Part shown: positions 1 through 7,056 of the stretch, one piece after another
Position numbering within the stretch: position 1 is the first letter of the stretch
Layout of the letters: the number at the start of each line of letters is the position of its first letter
Source of the DNA: Candidatus Omnitrophota bacterium
Lineage (GTDB): Bacteria > Omnitrophota > Gorgyraeia > JAFGGP01
Reading direction: 5' to 3'
Length of the DNA stretch: 51,195 nucleotides
Assembly (NCBI GenBank): GCA_016930485.1
Contig: JAFGGP010000011.1
Coordinates: forward strand, 1-51,195
Made by a program: the position numbers and the translations under genes
Notes under the pieces: model-generated
Told to the model about the DNA's origin: nothing
The model's input: the letters and a program-made list of their open reading frames with translations, nothing else
Database searches by the model: none

Positions 1-4
1 GACC

Positions 5-32
5 GAAGTAATCTCAAAAAGAGAGATTGCTT
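5..32. repeat. Small inverted repeat at the window start
   Basis: Arms at 5-15 and 22-32 (GAAGTAATCTC and GAGATTGCTTC) pair at 10 of 11 positions plus one G-T, leaving a 6-nt loop. No T-tract follows, so it is more likely a dispersed repeat than an intrinsic terminator. The downstream bases (CTCGCAATGACG) look like the tail of the short dispersed palindromes common in many bacterial genomes, but I see no second copy in this window. Confidence 0.45.
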
Positions 33-60
33 CGCCATTCAGGCTCGCAATGACGTCTTT

Positions 61-135
61 AGCAGGGTTTTGCAACGGTCTCAAATTGGAATACAAGAAA
101 CCCCCGGCCTTTAAACCAGCGTCTAACGGGGTAAA
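61..135. repeat. Partial copy of the TCTAACGGGG-ended element
   Basis: The right end TCTAACGGGGT (122-132) is identical to the right ends at 6750-6759 and 48258-48267. The 39 bases before it start with AAATTGGAAT and have about the same length as the matching section of the copy inside the vanZ-family gene (about 41 bases from its GGATTGAAAC to the end). The left part is too diverged to place. The element ends 12 bases before the start codon of the AsmA-like gene and holds or adjoins its ribosome-binding site. Confidence 0.45.
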
Positions 136-147
136 GAGGCGTTATCG

Positions 148-1695
148 ATGAAGTATATGCGCGACAGACAACGAAGAATCGTGAGACTTGCCATGCTGAT
201 GGTCGTTATCTGCCTTACGGTTGTCGGCTGGGGCAGAATGCAGGCCCTTGGGCGGAAGGTCGAAAGGGACTTTTACGCCCTTTTGAACAGAGAGATCAAG
301 GAGAAGTTCGGATACGGCGTCGATATCGCCGATGTCCGTTTTTCAAAACTCGGCAGACTTGATATCGCACACCTGACTATCCATAATAAGACCTTTTTTG
401 CGAGATGCGAATCGGTGACGATTCATTACAATATGCTGAATCTATTTAAAAGAGAGCTGGGCACCCTTAATTACGCGTTTATCAAAGGAGGGTCATTCGG
501 TCTGTTTAAGAGCGACGAACTCATAAACAATATTAACGGGACCGTGTTATTTGATAACAGCAATATCGTTGTGAGGGAACTGATCGGCAATGTCCGGCAG
601 TCAGGGCTTGAGCTCCATCTCGGTGGGAAACTTATTGAACTGGACCGGGAAAGGCCTATCGTCTCCGCGCGCATGGATTTTAAAAAACCAAATCCCGGTT
701 CTGTCGGCAGCATAAAGATCTCGGGCAGCTTGTATAATCCGACAGTCGACGGCACATTTGTCTTTTCAGAAGGCGGGTTGGCTACGCTAGAAGGAGGCAT
801 CGAAAAGGATGGACGGTATGGGCTGCGCTGTAAGGTCGATCATGTCAAAATAAAGGGTACCGATCTTCTGACAACCGCGATTCTTTCCTGGAATCAACGG
901 GGAGGCCCCGGAGACCGTATTATTCAGGGAACGATTCAGACAAGGAATTCTGTCGTTGACCTGAGCCCTGTGGAGGAAATAACCGGCGCCTTTAGCATAA
1001 CACAGGATACACTCAGCATCGATGATCTAAAATGGGCGCACAACTACCATCTTTCGGTCAAGGCCTATTTCAGCGATCCCCCGAGCGTCGATGCTATGCT
1101 GGAGATCAGCAACGCCGATATTGCCGAGTTGAATACCGTGCTCTTAAAGCATCTTTCCTCGGGACAGCATACTAACTACGGTGTCTTAAACGGGGTTATT
1201 ACATGTAAGGGGCCGCTGAGTGATATTATGACGAAGGGATATATAGAGTCTTTTGACGGCAAATTGGGGAAGGTAGAGTTTGAAAAGGCGGTTATCGCGT
1301 TTCAGGGTATAGGACCGGTACTTTTCATCGAAGACGCCTGGCTTTATAAAAATCAGCAGAATGCCCGGCTGAACGGTGTTGTCGACCTTCGCCTCATCGG
1401 AGAAAAACATTATATCAAACAAGCCATTCAGGTAGAAGGTGGTAAATCGCAACTTGCCTGGTTTAATTGGGATATGAAAAAAAATACCGAAGACGACACC
1501 CTGATTTTGAGAAAGCCGTTAAATGCCGAGACCACGTTCGGGTTTAAACAGTCGCTGCAGAACGGGACCTCGTCGTTGCAAGAGGGGGGCAATAATCTGC
1601 AGTTTGAGTATAAAGTAAGTGCGTCTGACAGACTGAAAATGGAGCTGAGTGACAAAGACGACTTTTTCGGGATTGAACGCAAGTATTCGTTCTAG
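148..1695 (+). CDS. AsmA/TamB-like membrane-anchored protein of the mla operon
   Basis: A 515-residue protein with a basic N-terminus and one hydrophobic segment at about residues 10-30, then a long stretch of alternating short beta-strand-like segments with many G, N and D turns. That is the look of AsmA/TamB/YdbH proteins, which form beta-groove bridges that move phospholipids across the periplasm. The assignment rests on architecture (inner-membrane anchor, large periplasmic beta-rich body) and on position, 45 bases upstream of mlaE; no single catalytic motif exists in the family. The start at 148 has an AAGAGG ribosome-binding site about 8 bases upstream; the ATG at 157 is an alternative. 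I infer that it works with the MlaEFD complex encoded downstream. It could also be an unrelated beta-rich periplasmic protein. Confidence 0.6.
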   Translation: MKYMRDRQRRIVRLAMLMVVICLTVVGWGRMQALGRKVERDFYALLNREIKEKFGYGVDIADVRFSKLGRLDIAHLTIHNKTFFARCESVTIHYNMLNLFKRELGTLNYAFIKGGSFGLFKSDELINNINGTVLFDNSNIVVRELIGNVRQSGLELHLGGKLIELDRERPIVSARMDFKKPNPGSVGSIKISGSLYNPTVDGTFVFSEGGLATLEGGIEKDGRYGLRCKVDHVKIKGTDLLTTAILSWNQRGGPGDRIIQGTIQTRNSVVDLSPVEEITGAFSITQDTLSIDDLKWAHNYHLSVKAYFSDPPSVDAMLEISNADIAELNTVLLKHLSSGQHTNYGVLNGVITCKGPLSDIMTKGYIESFDGKLGKVEFEKAVIAFQGIGPVLFIEDAWLYKNQQNARLNGVVDLRLIGEKHYIKQAIQVEGGKSQLAWFNWDMKKNTEDDTLILRKPLNAETTFGFKQSLQNGTSSLQEGGNNLQFEYKVSASDRLKMELSDKDDFFGIERKYSF

Positions 1696-1740
1696 TCTGT
1701 CGACTTCGGCCGTCGGACATTTTGCCAGAGGGACTCGCAC

Positions 1741-2520
1741 ATGAGAGATATATTACTTCAGACGGGTAGACGTTTTATAGCATTCCTCCAATATCTGGGA
1801 GGTCTTACTTCGCTGTCCTTGCTGACGCTGATCTGGCTTTTCGCGGCGCCGTTTAAGTGGAAGTACGTTATTCAGCAGATGAAAAAAATCGGATATGATA
1901 GTATGCCGATTGTCTTTCTGGTGGCGCTCTTTACCGGTATTGTGCTGGCCTTGCAAAGCGCTTATCAGATGCAGAAGATATCGGCAGAGATGTATATCGC
2001 AAGCCTGGTATCGCTTTCGATGACGCGCGAACTCGGTCCGGTCTTAACAGCCCTGGTAGTAGCGGGGAGGGTGGGTGCGGCTATCACCGCGGAGTTGGGG
2101 ACGATGAAGGTTACCGAGCAGATCGACGCCCTTGAGGCGATGGCAGCCCCTCCGGTGCAGCACCTGGTGGTACCGCGGTTCCTCGCGTCTATCTTTATGC
2201 TGCCTTTACTGACGATTTATGCCGATGCAATCGGTATATTCGGCGGTTATCTGGTAGGTGTATATAAGCTGAATCTCAGCTCCAGCATTTATATCAATAT
2301 GTCATTTGACCCGTTGGTTATGAAAGACCTTATGACCGGTCTGTATAAAACATTTTTCTTTGCCGCGATCATCGCACTGGTCGGATGCTTTGAGGGGTTC
2401 CAGACAGAGGGGGGCGCCGAGGGAGTCGGGCTTGCCACGACGAGGAGTGTGGTTATTTCCTTTATTCTTATTATCGCGACAGACTGCTTGTTTACTGTTT
2501 TATTTTACTTTATTTTTTAA
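1741..2520 (+). CDS. mlaE: MlaE-family ABC transporter permease
   Basis: A 259-residue polytopic inner-membrane protein of the MlaE/YrbE family, the permease that pairs with an MlaF ATPase and an MCE protein to move phospholipids between the two membranes. About five to six hydrophobic segments are visible. The hallmark central block runs from TRELGPVLTALVVAGRVGAA through AELGTMKVTEQIDALEAMA. Its length matches the family (about 255-265). It is followed after 32 bases by mlaF and then mlaD, so it is the second gene of a four-gene lipid-transport operon. No gene for MlaB (STAS) or MlaC (periplasmic shuttle) is nearby. Confidence 0.93.
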   Translation: MRDILLQTGRRFIAFLQYLGGLTSLSLLTLIWLFAAPFKWKYVIQQMKKIGYDSMPIVFLVALFTGIVLALQSAYQMQKISAEMYIASLVSLSMTRELGPVLTALVVAGRVGAAITAELGTMKVTEQIDALEAMAAPPVQHLVVPRFLASIFMLPLLTIYADAIGIFGGYLVGVYKLNLSSSIYINMSFDPLVMKDLMTGLYKTFFFAAIIALVGCFEGFQTEGGAEGVGLATTRSVVISFILIIATDCLFTVLFYFIF

Positions 2521-2552
2521 TCTGCCGACCTCAATCGGCGAGGATGTCGTTT

Positions 2553-3323
2553 ATGACCACTATTATGATCGATGTTGTTAATGTGCGTAAGTCATTCAGA
2601 GGACGCCCGGTTTTACGTAGTCTGAATCTGACTATCAAGAGGGGCGAGACGATGGTCATTATCGGCCGTTCGGGGTGTGGGAAGAGCGTGCTTTTAAAGC
2701 ATATCGTCGGCCTTCTGAAGCCCGACTCAGGCCAGGTGCTTGTCGGCGGTATTGATATTACCAAGATTCACGGAAGGGAACTCGATAAGATCAGATTGAA
2801 GTTTGGCATGCTTTTTCAGGGGGCCGCGCTTTTCGATTCCCTCACCGTCGGTGAAAATGTAGGTTTTTTACTGAACGAACATGCCCTTTTCGGGCCGGAC
2901 GAGATAACACGGAAGGTTGCGGAGTCGCTTGCTCACGTGGGACTATCGGGGATTGAGCACATGAAACCTGCCGAGTTGAGCGGGGGCATGAAGAAACGCG
3001 TCGGGCTTGCACGGGCTATCTGCCATAATCCCGAGGTTATCTTTTACGATGAACCGACCACCGGCATCGATCCTATTATGGCCGATGTGATTAATAATCT
3101 GATCGTCGCACTGAACAAAAAACTGAATACAACCTCGATTGTTGTCACCCATGACATGGTGAGCGCATATAAAGTGGCGACACGAATAGCGATGCTCTAC
3201 GAGGGCGCTATTATTGCGGTGGGAAACCCGGATGAAATCAGGGCTACGGATAATCCTGTTGTACGGCAGTTTATTACCGGGGCGGCGGAAGGTCCTATTA
3301 CGGAGGCGGAACAACGGCGTTAA
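2553..3323 (+). CDS. mlaF: MlaF-family ABC transporter ATPase
   Basis: The ATP-binding subunit of the Mla phospholipid transporter. Counting from an ATG at 2544, Walker A is GRSGCGKS at residues 41-48, the signature is LSGGM at 145-149, and Walker B is VIFYDE at 165-170, followed by a TTGIDP D-loop region. The SGGMKKRVGLARA wording is typical of MlaF/Ttg2A ATPases. I chose the ATG at 2553 because GCGAGG at 2538-2543 lies 9 bases upstream, whereas the ATG at 2544 abuts that sequence; the difference is three residues. It sits between mlaE and mlaD and should assemble with the permease as a dimer on the cytoplasmic side. Confidence 0.93.
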   Translation: MTTIMIDVVNVRKSFRGRPVLRSLNLTIKRGETMVIIGRSGCGKSVLLKHIVGLLKPDSGQVLVGGIDITKIHGRELDKIRLKFGMLFQGAALFDSLTVGENVGFLLNEHALFGPDEITRKVAESLAHVGLSGIEHMKPAELSGGMKKRVGLARAICHNPEVIFYDEPTTGIDPIMADVINNLIVALNKKLNTTSIVVTHDMVSAYKVATRIAMLYEGAIIAVGNPDEIRATDNPVVRQFITGAAEGPITEAEQRR

Positions 3324-3370
3324 TGGCGGTTGACTGATTCAACCAGAATCTGATAGGCAGGAGGGGACAC

Positions 3371-4180
3371 ATGGATGGTCGCACTAATTTTGAATTGAAA
3401 GTCGGCATATTCGTTTTTATCGGTCTTGTCATTTTGTCAGCACTCATTTTTTCGATCGGTGAGTTCTATGTGTTTAGGCGGGGAATAAACTATAACATTA
3501 TCTTTAGTTTTGCCAACGGTATCGAACTCGGTGCACCCGTGCGGGTTGCCGGCGTCGAATCGGGCGAGGTTGAAGATATTAAACTGATTTTTGATAAGGA
3601 TGAAAATGAAGTCAGGGTCAAGATACGGGTATGGGTCGAGGAAAGCGCGAAGGTACACACCGATGCCGTTGCCCGGATTAATACCCTCGGCCTGTTAGGG
3701 GAAAAGTATCTCGAGATTTATCCCGGAACGAATCAGGCCCTGCTCTTAAAGCCGAATGCGGTGCTTCGGGGCGTTGATCCCATGTCTACCGAGGAACTGA
3801 CCTATGAGGGTCATAAGACTCTTCAGAAACTGGATCAGTTGATTGAGTCGATGAATGAGGTGCTCGATCAGGATACGAGGGATTCCATAAAGAAGACTAT
3901 TGCCAATGCCGAGGACGCGACTGCGTCGGTTCAGAATATCGTTGATTCAACAAATGATATTCTTGAGACGATTAAAAGCGGCCGGGGAACTGTCGGTAAG
4001 TTGGTATACGACGAAGCACTCTATCAGGAACTGGAGGCGTTTGTCCAGGAGATAAAAGCGCATCCGTGGAAGCTGTTTATCAAGGGCAAAGAAGAAAAGA
4101 AAAAAGAGGAGATGGAAGAGTCTTCTTCCGCGCCTGAGGAGTCACCGCGCGGGGCAAGAGATAAGATACGGTGGTTCTAA
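3371..4180 (+). CDS. mlaD: MCE-domain protein MlaD
   Basis: A 269-residue substrate-binding subunit of the Mla system. It has a short cytoplasmic N-terminus, one transmembrane helix at about residues 11-30, and an MCE domain at about 38-118 containing the typical GIELGAPVRVAGVESGEV stretch and LGLLGEKYLEIYPG. A helical region follows (about 140-200), then a highly charged tail rich in K and E after residue 230. MCE proteins form hexameric rings in the periplasm that hold lipid. AGGAGGGGAC just upstream is a strong ribosome-binding site. The C-terminal extension is longer than in E. coli MlaD (about 180 residues), as in many MlaD proteins outside the Proteobacteria. Confidence 0.9.
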   Translation: MDGRTNFELKVGIFVFIGLVILSALIFSIGEFYVFRRGINYNIIFSFANGIELGAPVRVAGVESGEVEDIKLIFDKDENEVRVKIRVWVEESAKVHTDAVARINTLGLLGEKYLEIYPGTNQALLLKPNAVLRGVDPMSTEELTYEGHKTLQKLDQLIESMNEVLDQDTRDSIKKTIANAEDATASVQNIVDSTNDILETIKSGRGTVGKLVYDEALYQELEAFVQEIKAHPWKLFIKGKEEKKKEEMEESSSAPEESPRGARDKIRWF

Positions 4181-4218
4181 TACCAAAAACGCCGGCCTTG
4201 GACGCGTGGAGTTTCGGC

Positions 4219-4299
4219 ATGGCGACCCGCACCCAGGGCGAAAGGCTGAAGCAGCGCCATAGGCATATGGGGCTGGATAACCCAAACCATTACCATTAG
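4219..4299 (+). CDS. Candidate small basic, His-rich protein (26 aa)
   Basis: A 26-codon ORF that reads MATRTQGERLKQRHRHMGLD followed by NPNHYH. GGAG at 4208-4211 lies 7 bases before the ATG. Nearly every codon in its first half ends in G or C, as in the neighbouring real genes, although the spacer around it is AT-rich. The product is basic with five histidines and has no signal peptide or membrane segment. The same frame is open upstream from a TTG at 4198 and further back into the end of mlaD, so it could instead be the remnant of a longer tail after a frameshift. The function is unknown. The DNA at 4252-4275 also forms a hairpin. Confidence 0.4.
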   Translation: MATRTQGERLKQRHRHMGLDNPNHYH

Positions 4300-4340
4300 A
4301 TACATACTGTCTCATATGTTATGACGCACGGTTAATCGGT

Positions 4341-4369
4341 TTGGTTCTTTATATACTTTACTCTATAAC
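4341..4369 (+). promoter_or_regulatory. Candidate sigma-70 promoter for the PIN-TRAM/ispDF operon
   Basis: TTGGTT at 4341-4346 and TATAAC at 4364-4369 are separated by exactly 17 bases in an AT-rich spacer, 39 bases before the start codon at 4408. The match is good (TATAAC is 5 of 6) but not perfect. It fits a new transcription unit starting after the mla operon. Confidence 0.5.
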
Positions 4370-4407
4370 ATAACCATCTATATTCATACCAGTTACAGGA
4401 GGAATAC

Positions 4408-5415
4408 ATGAATCTTATTTTTGTCCGCCTTTTTTTTGTGATGGCCTCGACGGTGGTCGGTTATCAGATAGGCACGTTATTACCCAGCGCAACCGGTAAC
4501 TTTTCGGTGCACGGTGCGATCGTCGGTTTTTGCATCTCGGGACTGGTTATGCTGCTGGAGTCTCTCCTGAAAAAGGTGTCACTCAAGGGGCTTTCTGCGG
4601 TTGTCTTCGGTTTAATCTTTGGTCTGATTATGGCAAAGCTTTTAAGCGACGCGATTACGCTTCTGCCGATGCCGGCGTATCTTGCGCAGTCTATACGGAT
4701 TGCGATCACGCTGATTTTATGCTATATCGGCATGAGCGTTACGATGCGAGGGAAAGAAGAATTCTCTCTCGTTATCCCCTATGTGAGGCTGCACCGGCAC
4801 GATCAGGGCCAGGACCTTATTATTCTTGATACCAGTGTTATTATCGACGGGCGGATATCGGATATTTGCAGGACAAAGTTTATCGACGGGAAATTCATCA
4901 TCCCGCGGTTTGTCTTACAGGAACTGCAGGCGATTGCCGATTCATCGGACCCCATAAAAAGAAACCGCGGCAGGAGGGGGCTTGATATATTAAACAAGAT
5001 ACAAAAGAGCACCTCTATGGATGTGACGATCAGCGAGCAGGATTTTCCCGATATCAGAGAGGTTGACGCAAAGCTGGTAAAACTTGCAAAGGTGCTGAGC
5101 GGAAAGATTTTCACGAACGACTACAATTTAAATAAGATAGCCGAACTGCAGGGGATACCCGTCCTCAACATTAACGATCTTGCCGAGTCGTTGAAACCGG
5201 TTGTGCTTCCCGGAGAGCAGATGACGGTCAAGCCTATCAAGGAGGGCAAGGAACACAATCAGAGTGTTGCCTATCTCGAGGATGGGACCATGGTGGTTAT
5301 CGATGAAGGAAAAGACCTCATCGGCAAGACAATAGAGGTGGTTATCACCAGTGTATTGCAGACATCGGCAGGCAGGATGATTTTTGCCAAACCGCGCAAT
5401 GCCAATGCACGCTAG
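4408..5415 (+). CDS. Membrane PIN-TRAM domain protein (YacL family)
   Basis: A 335-residue protein with three or four hydrophobic helices at about residues 1-112, a PIN nuclease domain at about 136-265 and a TRAM RNA-binding domain at about 272-335. The PIN domain starts [17 protein letters not shown], with the conserved acidic residues D141 and E172 (FVLQEL) and a second acidic cluster at the [10 protein letters not shown] motif. This architecture is that of the YacL/PilT-like proteins of Gram-positive and other bacteria, whose substrate is not firmly known; ribonuclease activity is inferred from the fold. AGGAGG at about 4397-4402 supports the start. In B. subtilis yacL lies directly before ispD and ispF, and the same order occurs here, which supports the family assignment. 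Confidence 0.88.
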   Translation: MNLIFVRLFFVMASTVVGYQIGTLLPSATGNFSVHGAIVGFCISGLVMLLESLLKKVSLKGLSAVVFGLIFGLIMAKLLSDAITLLPMPAYLAQSIRIAITLILCYIGMSVTMRGKEEFSLVIPYVRLHRHDQGQDLIILDTSVIIDGRISDICRTKFIDGKFIIPRFVLQELQAIADSSDPIKRNRGRRGLDILNKIQKSTSMDVTISEQDFPDIREVDAKLVKLAKVLSGKIFTNDYNLNKIAELQGIPVLNINDLAESLKPVVLPGEQMTVKPIKEGKEHNQSVAYLEDGTMVVIDEGKDLIGKTIEVVITSVLQTSAGRMIFAKPRNANAR

Positions 5416-5445
5416 CCCCCCACTGTAACGGACATATAGTCGTAT

Positions 5446-6162
5446 ATGAAAAAAATAGAGGCCATTCTTGTTGCCGCCGGCAGCGGTAAACGCATGAACC
5501 GCTCGGGCGAGGATAAAATATTTGTCTCCCTCAGCGGATGTCCGATTCTCTGTTATTCCCTGAAGGAGCTTGAGGCGTGCCGGTATATCGAACACATCGT
5601 TCTTGTGGTGCGGAAAGATGCGCAGGGGCGTGCCCGGTTATTGATCGATGAGTGCGGCTTCAAAAAAGTAAAGGCGATTGTTGCCGGAGGCCTGCGGAGG
5701 CAGGACTCGGTGTCCAGCGGGCTCGCCGCGCTCGACCGTGATACACATTCAGTACTCATTCATGACGGTGCGCGCCCTTTTCTTTCTCAGGAATTACTTG
5801 AGCGCCTATATGAGGGGAGCCGTGAGCGCGATGCGGTAATCTGCGGTCTGCCGCTCGACTCTACCATTAAACGGGCAGACGACCAACACCTCATCACCGA
5901 GACGGTTTCACGGGAGGCGATCTGGGTCGTCCAGACGCCTCAGATGTTTGCGCGGAAGTTGCTATTAGAGGCATTTCGTAGGCAGAAAGAAAGGGGCGGT
6001 GAGACAGTGACGGACGAGGCGTCATTAATTGAAAAATTGTCTCATCCGGTAGGTATTGTGCAGGGCGATCCCCTCAATATAAAAATCACCTATGAACACG
6101 ATCTTGTTCTTGCCAGACTGATTGCGGCAACACGAGGCACGGGAGAGACATGTTGCGGGTAG
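5446..6162 (+). CDS. ispD: 2-C-methyl-D-erythritol 4-phosphate cytidylyltransferase
   Basis: A 238-residue enzyme of the MEP isoprenoid pathway that joins CTP to methylerythritol phosphate. The N-terminal nucleotide-binding motif AILVAAGSGKRM is at residues 6-17, followed by the HDGARPF motif near the middle and the VQTPQMF motif that positions the substrate. Length is normal for the family. It overlaps ispF by 13 nt. In some bacteria ispD and ispF are fused; here they are separate but coupled. The upstream neighbour is the yacL-like gene, a known arrangement. Confidence 0.95.
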   Translation: MKKIEAILVAAGSGKRMNRSGEDKIFVSLSGCPILCYSLKELEACRYIEHIVLVVRKDAQGRARLLIDECGFKKVKAIVAGGLRRQDSVSSGLAALDRDTHSVLIHDGARPFLSQELLERLYEGSRERDAVICGLPLDSTIKRADDQHLITETVSREAIWVVQTPQMFARKLLLEAFRRQKERGGETVTDEASLIEKLSHPVGIVQGDPLNIKITYEHDLVLARLIAATRGTGETCCG

Positions 6163-6656
6163 GACTCGGTTATGACATACATCGGCTTATTGCCGGCAGG
6201 CCCCTGATTCTGGGGGGCAGGCACATACCGTACGGTAAGGGTTTGCTGGGGCATTCTGACGGTGATTGCCTGGTGCATGCTGTTATCGATGCCATTCTGG
6301 GTGCGCTTGCACTGGGCGATATCGGACAGCATTTTCCCGATACCGATCCCCGCTATAAAGATGCCGCAAGCCTCCCGCTTCTTGAAGAAGTTGTTGTGCG
6401 CATGCAGAACGAAGGGTATGCCATCGGGAATGTGGATATTGTCGTTATCGCACAGGAACCGAAACTCGCCCCGCATTATCCCGGTATCATCGCATCTCTC
6501 AAAGAGGTTCTTAGGTGTGCTGAGCGGCAGATAAGCGTTAAATCAAAGACGCATGAAAGGATAGGCCCTCTGGGGGCCGGCGAGGCAATAGCCTCATTTG
6601 CGGTATGCACATTACAAAAGATGTCACAAGCCATACCCATACGGGCACAGGCATGA
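6150..6656 (+). CDS. ispF: 2-C-methyl-D-erythritol 2,4-cyclodiphosphate synthase
   Basis: A 168-residue MEP-pathway enzyme that cyclises CDP-methylerythritol phosphate with loss of CMP. Metal ligands D9 and H11 in GYDIHR and H43 are visible, together with the GHSDGD motif (34-39), the FPDTDP motif, and the later KTHERIGPLGAGEAIAS region. The start lies inside the end of ispD (13-nt overlap), so translation is probably coupled. The operon seems to end here, because a 400-base non-coding spacer follows. Confidence 0.95.
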   Translation: MLRVGLGYDIHRLIAGRPLILGGRHIPYGKGLLGHSDGDCLVHAVIDAILGALALGDIGQHFPDTDPRYKDAASLPLLEEVVVRMQNEGYAIGNVDIVVIAQEPKLAPHYPGIIASLKEVLRCAERQISVKSKTHERIGPLGAGEAIASFAVCTLQKMSQAIPIRAQA

Positions 6657-6698
6657 CACATGTATCTCAAATTCTAAACGCTAAACTCGAGACTCTAC

Positions 6699-6759
6699 AC
6701 CCCGTTAGAAAAAGAGGGGTTCATAACAAAACAAGGCGGCATCGGTTTTCTAACGGGGT
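6699..6759. repeat. Palindromic element with TCTAACGGGG end
   Basis: A perfect 14-bp inverted repeat, ACCCCGTTAGAAAA at 6699-6712 and TTTTCTAACGGGGT at 6746-6759, separated by 33 bases. The right end repeats at 122-132 and inside the vanZ-family gene at 48258-48267. It looks like a short form of a dispersed, non-coding mobile palindrome. Confidence 0.7.
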
Positions 6760-6960
6760 AAATAAACTCAAATGCCCCAACCTCAACCATGAACCAGAAC
6801 CCTGTACCGTGCGATAGTGTTGGTTCAGGGCAAAACAAAAAATGGACAACATACGTCATTCCCGCGGAACCTGTCTTCACGAAAGTGGGGAGCGGGAATT
6901 CAAAATCAAGGAATATATAGAGCCCCGGGTCTTCGCCCGAGGATGACATACGAGTTTGGA

Positions 6961-7016
6961 GAATTTTGATTTTGGGTTTTGGATTTGTTTAGGGTTTAGG
7001 ATTTCGGATTTCCGAC
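6961..7016. repeat. AT-rich 7-nt tandem tract
   Basis: The sequence divides into eight consecutive imperfect 7-nt units (for example GATTTTG, GGTTTTG, TTAGGGT, TTAGGAT, TTCGGAT). A weaker set of units of the complementary type (AAATTCT, AAACGCT, AAACTCG, AGACTCT) starts near 6670, so the two may be arms of a long inverted repeat that has been split by other insertions. Confidence 0.55.
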
Positions 7017-7034
7017 GTTATAAGATGTTATGTG

Positions 7035-7051
7035 AAAAAAAAGGGGGGGGG
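7035..7051 (+). promoter_or_regulatory. A8-G9 homopolymer tract at a ribosome-binding site
   Basis: Eight A residues (7035-7042) followed by nine G residues (7043-7051) lie 5 bases before the ATG at 7057. The G run is the only purine-rich sequence that could act as the Shine-Dalgarno site. Runs of this length are prone to slippage and could vary translation of the DUF4139 gene. Confidence 0.5.
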
Positions 7052-7056
7052 ACATA

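Larger units (their letters stand above)
6657..7056. other. 400-base non-coding spacer made of repeats
   Basis: No convincing gene lies between ispF and the DUF4139 gene. In order it holds: a short run of 7-nt units at about 6670-6697; a 61-bp palindrome with TCTAACGGGG ends (6699-6759); an inverted repeat with ATTCCCGC at 6858-6865 and GCGGGAAT at 6892-6899; a CGGG/CCCG hairpin near 6924-6937; an AT-rich heptad tract (6961-7016); and an A8-G9 homopolymer run (7035-7051). I saw no clear promoter or T-tailed terminator in it. Confidence 0.7.

Noticed and set aside
4190-4280. Possible structured RNA or riboswitch between mlaD and the PIN-TRAM gene
   Set aside because: The 4252-4275 hairpin (CAGC and CCATA paired with TATGG and GCTG) looked like RNA structure, and I compared the stretch from memory with SRP, c-di-GMP, cobalamin and other motifs. 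None fits, and the same bases read better as a small ORF with a ribosome-binding site.
6988-7000. Telomere-like TTTAGGG repeat
   Set aside because: Only two adjacent units inside a longer imperfect 7-nt tract; it fits the heptad pattern and has no eukaryotic meaning here.
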